A stretch of 37,706 nt of DNA, from contig CACXBF010000019.1 in the NCBI GenBank assembly GCA_902765855.1, forward strand, positions 1 to 37,706, in the 5' to 3' direction. The notes beneath the pieces are model-generated. The model saw nothing but the letters and a program-made list of their open reading frames with translations. It searched no databases and was not told where the DNA came from. The stretch's first letter is position 1; each line of letters starts with the position of its first letter. This DNA comes from an uncultured Ruminococcus sp. Its GTDB lineage: Bacteria > Bacillota > Clostridia > Oscillospirales > Acutalibacteraceae. Positions 7,117 through 15,981 of this stretch are shown in pieces. A program made the position numbers and the translations under genes.

Positions 7117-7165
7117 GAATTTAAAAGTAGGAGAAAATATAGCTTTAACTCCTACTTTTAAATTC
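7117..7165. terminator. Long perfect hairpin between the two feoA genes
   Basis: A perfect 17-bp stem (7117-7133 with 7149-7165) and 15-nt loop. There is no strong T tract after it on the minus strand, so it may be a partial terminator or a processing/stability site that sets different amounts of the two FeoA proteins and FeoB. Confidence 0.55.
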
Positions 7166-7193
7166 TGAAATCACATATTAAATTTAAACAAGA

Positions 7194-7403
7194 TTAAACC
7201 ATAATTTTGCAAGCCATTTCTTTGCTTATAGCAACACGAGTATCTTTAATGTTGACAATAAGGTTGCCATTATTTTGAGAAATAACAGTGACTATACTTC
7301 CTACTACAAAACCAAGTTTTTCAAGAAAAAGTCTTACATCACTTTTACCGCCAATTTTCTTAATCTGGTTTTCTACACCAGTTTCAGCCATAGTTAAAGG
7401 CAT
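7194..7403 (-). CDS. feoA: FeoA family protein, first gene of the feo operon
   Basis: The 69-residue product MPLTMAETGVENQIKKIGG continues with a FeoA-like core (RLFLEKLGFVVGSIVTVISQNNGNLIVNIKDTRVAISKEMACKI). It is more divergent than the second copy and lacks the APLGDP motif. Twin feoA genes before feoB are common in Clostridia; the two proteins probably play different parts in the Feo complex. The ATG at 7401-7403 has AAAGGAG at good distance; an in-frame GTG three codons upstream overlaps that site and is rejected. Confidence 0.9.
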   Translation of the reverse strand: MPLTMAETGVENQIKKIGGKSDVRLFLEKLGFVVGSIVTVISQNNGNLIVNIKDTRVAISKEMACKIMV

Positions 7404-7460
7404 ATAGCTCACTCCTTTTCAGTTATATATAGACACAACTTGCCTATTTTGAAAATAAGT

Positions 7461-7503
7461 TAGGAAATATTAACTATCCTACATATAAATTAGCACATAC
7501 TAA
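7461..7503. promoter_or_regulatory. Iron-type operator candidates at the feo promoter
   Basis: Two inverted repeats cover the promoter: TTAG-CACATA-CTAA at 7490-7503, overlapping the -10 box and spacer, and TAGGA-N11-TCCTA at 7461-7481, just downstream of the start site. The first has the half-site spacing of DtxR-family boxes. A metal-bound repressor here would block transcription when iron is sufficient. Confidence 0.45.
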
Positions 7504-7515
7504 CCGATTTGTCAA
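7487..7515 (-). promoter_or_regulatory. Sigma-A promoter of the feo operon
   Basis: TTGACA (7510-7515) and TAATTT (7487-7492) on the minus strand with a 17-bp spacer. The rest of the 330-bp gap to carD is AT-rich; on the plus strand a TATAAT at 7626-7631 may serve carD, but its -35 is poor. Confidence 0.75.
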
Positions 7516-7741
7516 GGCTATTTTAAAAAATAGTCGAATATGAGAAAAAAGCAATACTGTGTCAAAAATTTTTTCAAAAATCGCATAAAAGGCTTATTTA
7601 CGCTATAAAAACTGCACAAAAGTGTTATAATCATTTGTAAGCATTTTAAACAATTTTAAATATAAAGTATTACGATAATTTTAATTTTATGATATTATTA
7701 AAATTATAAATAAATTGTGTTAATTTAATGAGGAGGATAAT

Positions 7742-8239
7742 ATGTATAGCATAAACGATACTGTATTATATGGCGCAAATGGTGTTTGTAGAATTGCAGA
7801 TATTTGCCAAAAAGAATTTTCTGGCGTAATCAAAGATTACTATATTCTAACACCACTTAATAATGAAACAATGACCATATTCGTGCCTATAAACAATAAA
7901 CTTCTTACCGATAAAATCAAAAGAGTTTTATCTAAAAAAGAAATATGCGATTTAATAACTACTGTTTCATTAAAGCCTATAAATTGGGTTATAGATGATA
8001 ACGAAAGAAAAGAACATTACCGAACGATTTTATCGTCAGGAAATCGTTTAGAGATTTTAAATATGATACGCGAACTTTATATACATAAACAAGAACAACT
8101 GAAAAATGGAAAAAAGATGCACATTTCAGATGAACAGTTTATGAAAGAAGCAGAAAAATTATTATATTCAGAATTTTCGCTTGTCCTTAATATCAGAGTA
8201 GATGAAGTACCAAGTTTCATATCGTCAAGAATAAACTAA
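7742..8239 (+). CDS. CarD family transcriptional regulator
   Basis: The 165-residue product begins MYSINDTVLYGANGVCRIADI and continues into a CarD/CdnL/TRCF-type Tudor domain (about residues 1-60, with YYILTPLNNETMTIFVPI), then an all-helical C-terminal part (REHY/EIL...MIRELY...EAEKLLYSEFSLVL). CarD proteins bind the RNA polymerase beta subunit and stabilise open complexes, commonly at rRNA and growth-rate promoters. Start has GAGGAGG 7 bp upstream. It stands alone between the divergent feo operon and a shared terminator, so its target genes cannot be read from context. Confidence 0.9.
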   Translation: MYSINDTVLYGANGVCRIADICQKEFSGVIKDYYILTPLNNETMTIFVPINNKLLTDKIKRVLSKKEICDLITTVSLKPINWVIDDNERKEHYRTILSSGNRLEILNMIRELYIHKQEQLKNGKKMHISDEQFMKEAEKLLYSEFSLVLNIRVDEVPSFISSRIN

Positions 8240-8285
8240 AAAAGTCTTACTTAGACCTTTGAATAGTTCTAAGTAAGACTTTTAA
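8238..8285. terminator. Bidirectional terminator between carD and ilvN
   Basis: A perfect 15-bp stem (8241-8255 with 8268-8282) flanked by A and T runs lies between convergent carD and ilvN and can serve both. Confidence 0.85.
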
Positions 8286-8321
8286 TTGTTTTATTGAAAT
8301 TTACTAGCTAATCGCTTGCCG

Positions 8322-8834
8322 TTAGTCTATATCTAAGCCATCAGCCATACACTCATCACCTGAATGAAGTGCAATAGCACCCGTTCTGACAAGTTCCATA
8401 ATGCCGAATGGTTCTAATCTTGAAACAAGCTCATCAATCTCAGAAGGTAAACCTGAGGCTCTGAATGTAGCAGAAGTTTCGCCTAAGTCTACAACAGAAG
8501 CGTGATATGATGATGCAGCTGTAAGAATCTTGTTTCTATCCTCACTATTAATCTTAACTTTAATGAAAATCAATTCTGAAATTACAGAACTGCTTTCAGG
8601 GAGAACTTCAACCTTTTTCACATCATTCAACTTCATCATTTGATTTATGAACTGTGAAAGCTGTTCGTCATCACCGAGGATTCTTACGGTAATCCTTGAG
8701 TAACCCTCTGTGTTTGTTGGACTGACAGTAAGGCTGTCAATATTAAAGCCTCTGCGTGTAAAAAGACTTGTTACACGCTGAAGAACACCTGTATAATTTC
8801 TTACAAAAAGTCCGATAATTTGCTTGCGTATCAT
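8322..8834 (-). CDS. ilvN: Acetolactate synthase small (regulatory) subunit
   Basis: IlvN binds valine and stimulates the catalytic subunit IlvB. The 170-residue product has the ACT domain at the N-terminus (IIGLFVRNYTGVLQRVTSLFTRRGFNIDSLTV, about 6-37) and the second domain with FIKVKINSEDRNKI and the LEPFGIMELVRTGAIALHSG block typical of the family. Length is normal. It follows ilvB by 7 bp with its GGAGTGAG binding site inside the end of ilvB, so it belongs to the same T-box-controlled transcript. Confidence 0.95.
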   Translation of the reverse strand: MIRKQIIGLFVRNYTGVLQRVTSLFTRRGFNIDSLTVSPTNTEGYSRITVRILGDDEQLSQFINQMMKLNDVKKVEVLPESSSVISELIFIKVKINSEDRNKILTAASSYHASVVDLGETSATFRASGLPSEIDELVSRLEPFGIMELVRTGAIALHSGDECMADGLDID

Positions 8835-8841
8835 TCTAAAC

Positions 8842-10515
8842 TCACTCCATTTCTGTAATCATATCGTCAACAGTTTTTCCCGGAGGAATCATCGGAAGAA
8901 CATTTTCGTCAGGGGAAATAACACAATCTACAATAACAGGCTTTTTAAGGTTAAATGCCTTTTCAAGAACACTTTCAACCTCGCTGTCATTGTGAACTCT
9001 CATACCATCAATGCCGAAAGCCTTTGCAAGTTCAACGAAATCAGTTGCTCTGTGAGGGTCAGTCTGAGAGAAACGATGTCCGTAGAAAAGCTTTTGCCAT
9101 TGACGAACCATTCCGAGAACAGAGTTATTCATAACAACAACCATAATCGGAAGATTGTATGATTTTAAAGTTACTGTTTCGTTAAGATTCATATGGAAGC
9201 TGCCGTCACCTGTAAAGAGTACGACACGCTTGTCAGGATTAGCAGTTTGAGCACCGATAGCAGCACCCATACCATATCCCATAGTACCAAGACCACCGGA
9301 AGTACACCATGTTCTCGGTTTCTCAAATTTATATTTCTGAGATACCCACATCTGATGTTGACCGACATCAGTTACTATAATATCATCAGCAGTTGTAAGC
9401 TTTTGAACAGCCTCTATGATATGGTAAGCGTGAGCGAAATCCTTTGAGTTATATTCAGGAGTCTTGTCAAATTGTGCTTTCCAATCTGAAATTTCCTTGA
9501 GCCATTCAGGATTGCTCTTGCTATCACAAAGAGCTGTAAGAGTTGTAAGAGTATCCTTTAAGTCACCGATAAGGCTAAACTTAGACTTAACATTCTTATT
9601 AATTTCTGCCTTATCAATATCCATATGAATAATTGTAGCATTTTCGCCGAATTTCTCTCTATCACCTGCAACTCTATCAGAGAATCTTGCACCTATCGCA
9701 ATGATAAGGTCAGCGTTGGCAGTTGTCTTACCTGTTTCGTAAGCACCGTGCATACCGAGAGTACCAAGGAAAAGCTTATGTGATGCTGGGAAACCGCCAA
9801 GGCCCATAACAGATGAGCATACAGGGCAGTCAATTTTTTCTGCAAACTTAATAAGCTGTTCAGTAGCTTCAGAGAGAAGAACACCACCGCCCATATAAAT
9901 CATAGGACGCTTAGCGTTTTTAATGGCTTGAGCAACAGCCTCAAATTCATAATTCTTTGATGAAGTTACATTCTCATAAGTACGAATTGGAGCGTGTTCA
10001 TATTCATAGCTTATTGCTGTAATATCTTTAGGAATATCAACGAGAACAGGGCCTTTTCTGCCAGAAGTAGCAATTCTGAAAGCCTTGCGGAGAATATTTG
10101 CAAGGTCAGCAATATCCTTTACAATAAAGTTATGCTTAGTGATTGGCAAAGTAATTCCTGTAATGTCAACTTCTTGGAAGCTATCACGAGAAAGCAAGTC
10201 AGTTGAAACATTACCTGTAATTGCAACCATAGGAATAGAATCCATATAAGCAGTAGCAAGACCGGTTACAAGGTTAGTTGCACCAGGACCGGAAGTTGCA
10301 ATAACAACACCAGGTTTTCCTGTGGTTCTTGCATAACCGTCTGCCGCATGAGAGGCACCCTGTTCGTGTGCTGTAAGGATATGCTTGATTTTGTCACTAT
10401 ACTTATAGAGTGCGTCATAAATATTAAGAACTGCACCGCCCGGATAGCCGAAAACAGTGTCAACACCCTGTTCGAGCAAACATTCTGCAATGATTTCTGC
10501 ACCTGTAAGCTTCAT
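8842..10515 (-). CDS. ilvB: Acetolactate synthase large (catalytic) subunit
   Basis: IlvB joins two pyruvates, or pyruvate and 2-ketobutyrate, in the first common step of valine, leucine and isoleucine synthesis. It needs ThDP, Mg and FAD. The 557-residue product shows the catalytic glutamate in LTAHEQGASHAADGYAR (near residue 48), the FAD-domain region, and the ThDP motif GDGSFHMNLNE...VVVMNN. The start at 10513-10515 is chosen because MKLTGAEII is the usual N-terminus and GGAGGAG lies upstream; the frame extends 14 codons further. It is preceded by a T-box leader and followed by ilvN. Confidence 0.97.
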   Translation of the reverse strand: MKLTGAEIIAECLLEQGVDTVFGYPGGAVLNIYDALYKYSDKIKHILTAHEQGASHAADGYARTTGKPGVVIATSGPGATNLVTGLATAYMDSIPMVAITGNVSTDLLSRDSFQEVDITGITLPITKHNFIVKDIADLANILRKAFRIATSGRKGPVLVDIPKDITAISYEYEHAPIRTYENVTSSKNYEFEAVAQAIKNAKRPMIYMGGGVLLSEATEQLIKFAEKIDCPVCSSVMGLGGFPASHKLFLGTLGMHGAYETGKTTANADLIIAIGARFSDRVAGDREKFGENATIIHMDIDKAEINKNVKSKFSLIGDLKDTLTTLTALCDSKSNPEWLKEISDWKAQFDKTPEYNSKDFAHAYHIIEAVQKLTTADDIIVTDVGQHQMWVSQKYKFEKPRTWCTSGGLGTMGYGMGAAIGAQTANPDKRVVLFTGDGSFHMNLNETVTLKSYNLPIMVVVMNNSVLGMVRQWQKLFYGHRFSQTDPHRATDFVELAKAFGIDGMRVHNDSEVESVLEKAFNLKKPVIVDCVISPDENVLPMIPPGKTVDDMITEME

Positions 10516-10583
10516 AATATATCTCCTCCATTTTATATGCTTAATATGTTTAAGCATAAAATTTTGTAAAAATAAGTAAAAAA

Positions 10584-10842
10584 ATAACCGTCATCTCTCA
10601 AAAGAGACGAAGGCTCATAAGGATATGGAACTTCGTTGTACCACTCTCTGAAAATTACATCTCGGCGATAGCCGTAAAATGTATGACGAAATAACGCTTG
10701 TCGTGCGTTTTTGCTTAATGCTCATAGAGTTTCAGCAAAACTGCTCAGCGGCGACCTTCATTCGAGTGCCGAACTGTCTTTCACCAACCGACAGTTCTCT
10801 TAAATTCGGCAATCAGCGAATTACTCCTCCGCATCATAGCAT
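10584..10842 (-). promoter_or_regulatory. T-box leader of ilvBN, probable leucine specifier
   Basis: The 260-nt leader has T-box parts in order: Stem I with AGAGAACTG..GGTTGGTGAAAG..CAGTTC and a CTC triplet right before GAATGAAGG (the specifier position, read as Leu); the T-box proper around AGAGTGGTACAACGAAG, which can pair with the tRNA acceptor end; and a terminator stem with TTATTTTTTT at 10584-10612. When uncharged tRNA-Leu binds, the antiterminator should form and ilvBN is transcribed. A CUC specifier is also used by the Bacillus subtilis ilv-leu leader. The T-box core is slightly off consensus. Confidence 0.8.
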
Positions 10843-10862
10843 TTAAAAATGTTACTTAATAT

Positions 10863-10891
10863 ATTGTATATATAATTTCAGAATTTGTCAA
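10863..10891 (-). promoter_or_regulatory. Sigma-A promoter of the ilvBN T-box transcript
   Basis: TTGACA (10886-10891) and TACAAT (10863-10868) with a 17-bp spacer on the minus strand, directly upstream of the T-box leader. Confidence 0.8.
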
Positions 10892-10931
10892 TATCTAAAT
10901 AAAACAATAAATTATTTTATATACTTGACTT

Positions 10932-10974
10932 TCCCCAAGAAACTTAAAAGTTTCGCTCGAGGCGGCGAGCCGCC
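10932..10974. repeat. Solo end of the dispersed hairpin repeat (R2)
   Basis: CCCCAAGAAACTTAAAAGTTTCGCTCGAG matches the terminal anchor of the repeats at 3452 and (inverted) 22919, followed by one hairpin, GGCGG-CGAG-CCGCC (10961-10974). The other end and the middle modules are missing. Confidence 0.6.
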
Positions 10975-10978
10975 TAAA

Positions 10979-11016
10979 CAAAAAGGACTGCCCGATTTCT
11001 CGAACAGTCCTTTTTG
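10979..11016. terminator. Bidirectional terminator after groEL
   Basis: A perfect 12-bp stem (10979-10990 with 11005-11016) ending in T runs on both strands, downstream of groEL. Between it and groEL (11017-11108) I see only a 7-bp inverted repeat (11060-11066 with 11081-11087). Confidence 0.8.
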
Positions 11017-11108
11017 TTTTAGGAGTATATTGTGAAAAAAGTCGTAATCTATTTAAACCGACGCATAAATTTAACTATAAATGCGTCAATGAGCAACAGC
11101 TCTATGAA

Positions 11109-12755
<1,647 letters not shown>

Positions 12756-12784
12756 TTACTATTAAATATTTAGAAATGCTGAAA

Positions 12785-13069
12785 TTATTCAACGATTGCG
12801 AGAATATCGTTTTGACGAACGATAGTATATTCTTCACCGTCAAGCTTAACCTCTGTGCCAGAATATTTGCTTGTGATAACCTTATCGCCGACCTTAACAT
12901 ACATCTTGACTTCCTTGCCGTCAACGATTCCGCCCTCACCAACAGCAACAACAGTTGCAAACTGAGGTTTCTCCTGAGAAGAAGCTGTAAGAACGATACC
13001 GCTCTTAGTTGTTTCCTCTGATTCTTCCGCTTTAATGACTACTCTGTCAGTTAATGGTTTGATAGTCAT
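12785..13069 (-). CDS. groS: Co-chaperonin GroES (Hsp10)
   Basis: GroES caps the GroEL chamber. The 94-residue product begins MTIKPLTDRVVIKAEESEETTKSGIVL and contains the mobile loop, VVAVGEGG, VKVGDKVI and YSGTEVKLDGEEY, ending ILAIVE; all standard. Start has GGAGG 8 bp upstream. First gene of the operon, 47 bp downstream of the CIRCE operator. Confidence 0.98.
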   Translation of the reverse strand: MTIKPLTDRVVIKAEESEETTKSGIVLTASSQEKPQFATVVAVGEGGIVDGKEVKMYVKVGDKVITSKYSGTEVKLDGEEYTIVRQNDILAIVE

Positions 13070-13116
13070 AATAAATTGCCTCCTTTAAAATAATAGCAAA
13101 TTGATTTTTAATATAT

Positions 13117-13176
13117 TTAGCACTCTCTGTTCTTGAGTGCTAAATATATTGTAAAACTTTCCAACGAAAAAATCAA
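13117..13176 (-). promoter_or_regulatory. groESL promoter with CIRCE operator (HrcA site)
   Basis: A perfect CIRCE inverted repeat, TTAGCACTC-N9-GAGTGCTAA, occupies 13117-13143. Just upstream on the minus strand are TTGATT (13171-13176) and TACAAT (13148-13153), spaced 17 bp. HrcA should bind here and release on heat stress. hrcA itself is not in the window. From 13177 to 13299 there is only AT-rich DNA. Confidence 0.93.
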
Positions 13177-13299
13177 GTACTAAATGTCATATTCAAAAAA
13201 AATTAACAATCTCATATAGCTTTAATCTTTAATATATGATTTTACTTTTTTGCATTATCTTAAATTCTATATTATCCATAGTGTAAATCTATGTCAAAA

Positions 13300-13683
13300 T
13301 TAAGCAGATGTCATCCAATTAAAATAATATCTGCAATGTTTTGTTTCAAAGGCAATAGTGTAGTCGTTCCATTCGCTTTCAAATACGGTTATTATATTTT
13401 CTATTTCTTCAAACTGAATATGAACTCTTTTGTTCATACCCTCAATTATTTGAAACATACATTGCTTATCTTCATTGGATATAGGTATGTTTATTATTTG
13501 TGCTTTTAGTTCAGATAAAGCTATCCCTATATTACATAAATTTTCTTCATACCATCTTTCAACAGCACGATTTATAAATTCTTTAAAGTCTTTATGCTCA
13601 CTTTTCGCCGAAATCATGAGGATTATAAATTGCTCAGAGTTTGAAATATTAAAACAAAGACTATCAAATGTAAAATAATTCAT
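13300..13683 (-). CDS. Hypothetical protein coupled to the RlmL-like methyltransferase
   Basis: The 127-residue product (starts MNYFTFDSLCF) has no signal peptide or membrane helix and matches no family I recognise. It looks like a mixed alpha/beta cytoplasmic protein with a central helix (FKEFINRAVERWYEENL) and two cysteine-containing C-terminal strands. Its start is 2 bp after the methyltransferase stop, with only a weak AGAGAT binding site, so it is probably translated by coupling. The spacing suggests a shared function, but nothing in the sequence shows which. Confidence 0.6.
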   Translation of the reverse strand: MNYFTFDSLCFNISNSEQFIILMISAKSEHKDFKEFINRAVERWYEENLCNIGIALSELKAQIINIPISNEDKQCMFQIIEGMNKRVHIQFEEIENIITVFESEWNDYTIAFETKHCRYYFNWMTSA

Positions 13684-13685
13684 AA

Positions 13686-14807
13686 TTATCTCTTAAAGTA
13701 CATATAGACTTGACACTTAATCATACCATTATAAAGCTTTCTGCGTTTATCCGCAGGTCTGCCGAAAATCTCCTCAAATTTATCATCAGGGCTAATTATG
13801 CAATAGCTGTACCCCTCACGCTTAAGGAATTTTTCTCCCATTGTGCGATAAATATCCTGTGCCTGTTGAATATCAAGAAGTCTTTCACCATATGGAGGAT
13901 TGCATATAATAGCCGCCCTAGGCAAATCTGACGAGAAATCCGCAATACTTCTTACTTCTGTATGGATTCTCGCAGCAACACCGGCCTTTTTTGCATTTTC
14001 ATTTGTAAGCTCTATTGCCTGTGGGTCTATGTCATATCCATAAGCCTGAAATTCAGCACTGCGGTCTATGAGGTCTTGAGCTCTTTCTCTTTCGGCTCTC
14101 CAAGCGTTTTGGTCAGCACAAGACCACTTTTCAGCAATAAATCTTCTGCGGAGTCCGGGTGCAATATTCAAAGCCTTTAAAGCTGATTCTATAAGAATAG
14201 TTCCCGAGCCACAGAATGGGTCAATAACTCTGCTGAATGGTCTGATATGTGATAAATCTGCCATAGCCGCCGCAAGAGCTTCCTTAATAGGTGCGGAAGC
14301 GGCATTTTCACGATAGCCACGCTTATGAAGTCCGACACCAGAAGTATCAATCATAATACTTGCAACATCTTTCATAATAAGAAATTTAACCTTTACAGAT
14401 GAACCGCTTTCCTCAAACCAGCTTATGCGATACTTTGTTTTAAGTCTTTCAACAATAGCCTTTTTGATGATAGACTGACAGTCCGGTATACTTGAAAGCT
14501 TAGAATTAAGAGTTCTGCCAGTGACAGGAAAAGCATCATCTTTGCCAATCCACTGTTCCCAAGGAAGCTTCTTTACATTGTCAAAAAGCTCGGTAAAGCT
14601 TAATGCTCTAAAGCTACCCATTTCTATAAGTATTCTTTCACTATATCTCGAACAAATATTAGCCCTTGCGATTTCGCTCTGATTTCCCGAAAAAAGAACT
14701 CTGCCATTCTGAGGTTCTACATTTTTAATATCCATTCTGCGAAGTTCATCAGCGACTAAACCCTCTAAACCTAAAAGACAGGTTGCAACAAGTCTGTTTT
14801 CACTCAT
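13686..14807 (-). CDS. THUMP-domain 23S rRNA guanine-N2 methyltransferase (RlmL/YpsC type)
   Basis: The 373-residue product starts MSENRLVATCLLGLEGLVADELRRM, the N-terminus of the RlmL/YpsC family, has a THUMP region at about residues 45-155, and then a Rossmann methyltransferase domain with VIDPFCGSGTI (SAM site, about 197-207) and the N2-guanine motif NPPYGERL (about 309-316). The family methylates guanine in 23S rRNA. The single-domain form, without the RlmK half of E. coli RlmL, is normal in Firmicutes. Start chosen at the ATG at 14805-14807 with GGGGAT upstream. It is divergent from rsmA, another rRNA methyltransferase. Confidence 0.88.
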   Translation of the reverse strand: MSENRLVATCLLGLEGLVADELRRMDIKNVEPQNGRVLFSGNQSEIARANICSRYSERILIEMGSFRALSFTELFDNVKKLPWEQWIGKDDAFPVTGRTLNSKLSSIPDCQSIIKKAIVERLKTKYRISWFEESGSSVKVKFLIMKDVASIMIDTSGVGLHKRGYRENAASAPIKEALAAAMADLSHIRPFSRVIDPFCGSGTILIESALKALNIAPGLRRRFIAEKWSCADQNAWRAERERAQDLIDRSAEFQAYGYDIDPQAIELTNENAKKAGVAARIHTEVRSIADFSSDLPRAAIICNPPYGERLLDIQQAQDIYRTMGEKFLKREGYSYCIISPDDKFEEIFGRPADKRRKLYNGMIKCQVYMYFKR

Positions 14808-14909
14808 AATAATCCCCAATTCTGTAATAAAGTATAATTAGTTTAACATTATATTCCGATTCTTGCAAGCCGAACTTAGAAAGTCATATAAGGCAAAAAG
14901 TGTTTTATC

Positions 14910-14939
14910 TTGACGATTTTAGGGCATAGGTTGTATAAT
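14910..14939 (+). promoter_or_regulatory. Promoter of rsmA
   Basis: TTGACG (14910-14915) and TATAAT (14934-14939) separated by 18 bp, 29 bp before the rsmA start. Confidence 0.7.
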
Positions 14940-14968
14940 AAAGAAAAAATATTTTTATTGGAGTAGAT

Positions 14969-15820
14969 ATGCAAAATTTAACTGATATAGCTTATATGAA
15001 ATCTGTTTTAAGTCGACATGGCTTTACATTTTCTAAGGCATTGGGACAGAATTTTCTTGTGAATCCAACAGTTTGTCCAAAAATGGCTGAATATTGTGGT
15101 GCATCAGAAAATTGTGGAGTTATAGAAATCGGACCGGGAGCAGGTGTTCTGACAAAAGAACTTTCAAAAGTTGCAAATAAGGTTATTGCCATAGAGCTTG
15201 ATAAAAGACTTTTGCCAGTGCTTGATGAAACATTGTCCGGCTGTGATAATGTAAAAATCATAAACGGTGATGCTATGAAACTCGACCTTCACAAACTTAT
15301 TGAGGAAGAGTTTAACGGCGGAGATGTAGTTATCTGTGCAAATTTGCCATATTATATTACCTCGCCTGTAATTATGCGTATACTTGAGGAAAAACTTCCT
15401 ATAAAATCTCTTACTGTTATGGTTCAAAAAGAGGCGGCAGAAAGAATCTGTGCCGAACCAGGAACAAGAGACGTTGGCGCAGTAAGTATTGCGGTAAGAT
15501 ATTATGCCGAACCTGAAATGCTATTTAAGGTAAGTGCAGGAAGTTTCGTACCTCAACCAAAAGTTGATTCCGAAGTCATAAAACTGGATATTCTCTCAGA
15601 ACCACCGATTAAACCAAAAGACGAAAAGAACTTCTTTCGATTAGTCAAATCGGCCTTTGCACAAAGACGAAAAACTCTTTCAAATTCTCTTTCATCAGGA
15701 CTTGGAATTTCAAAATCAGATATTGCAAAGGCTCTTGAAAGTTGTGGCTTAAAGCCAACTGCGAGAGCGGAAGAACTTTCTATGCAGGATTTCTGCAATC
15801 TTGCAGACTGTTTATTATAA
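14969..15820 (+). CDS. rsmA: 16S rRNA A1518/A1519 dimethyltransferase
   Basis: RsmA (KsgA) adds two methyls to each of the two adjacent adenines near the 3' end of 16S rRNA during late 30S assembly. The 283-residue product shows KALGQNFLVNP (about 22-32), the SAM motif IGPGAGVLTKEL (about 53-64) and the catalytic NLPYYITSPV (about 126-135), then the C-terminal small domain with FAQRRKTLSNSL. Start has GGAG at good distance. It stands alone, reading away from the RlmL-like gene. Confidence 0.96.
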   Translation: MQNLTDIAYMKSVLSRHGFTFSKALGQNFLVNPTVCPKMAEYCGASENCGVIEIGPGAGVLTKELSKVANKVIAIELDKRLLPVLDETLSGCDNVKIINGDAMKLDLHKLIEEEFNGGDVVICANLPYYITSPVIMRILEEKLPIKSLTVMVQKEAAERICAEPGTRDVGAVSIAVRYYAEPEMLFKVSAGSFVPQPKVDSEVIKLDILSEPPIKPKDEKNFFRLVKSAFAQRRKTLSNSLSSGLGISKSDIAKALESCGLKPTARAEELSMQDFCNLADCLL

Positions 15821-15829
15821 TGTTAGCTA

Positions 15830-15865
15830 AACAAGAATTAAAAGTTTTACTTGAACTTTTCAAAG
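15830..15865. repeat. Degenerate solo end of the dispersed repeat (R3)
   Basis: AACAAGAATTAAAAGTTTTACTTGAACTTTTC resembles the repeat's terminal anchor (AAGA.AATTAAAAGTTTCGCTTGAGCCTTTTC) with several changes, directly after rsmA. Confidence 0.4.
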
Positions 15866-15923
15866 CACAGAAATAATTTTTGTATAAAAATCTTATGAGA
15901 AATTATTTGAATTTTTTTAACAA

Positions 15924-15967
15924 AAATGCGGTATATTTACAACAAACATTGTAATATACCGCATTTA
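15924..15967. terminator. Bidirectional terminator between rsmA and the GH13 gene
   Basis: Near-perfect stem of about 17 bp (AATGCGGTATATT... with its inverse ending at 15966) between two convergent genes, with T runs on both strands. Confidence 0.85.
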
Positions 15968-15981
15968 TTTTTTAAGTTTAT

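Noticed and set aside
10584-10842. ilvB leader considered as a leader-peptide attenuator
   Set aside because: No short peptide rich in branched-chain codons is present; the Stem I, specifier and T-box order is clear.
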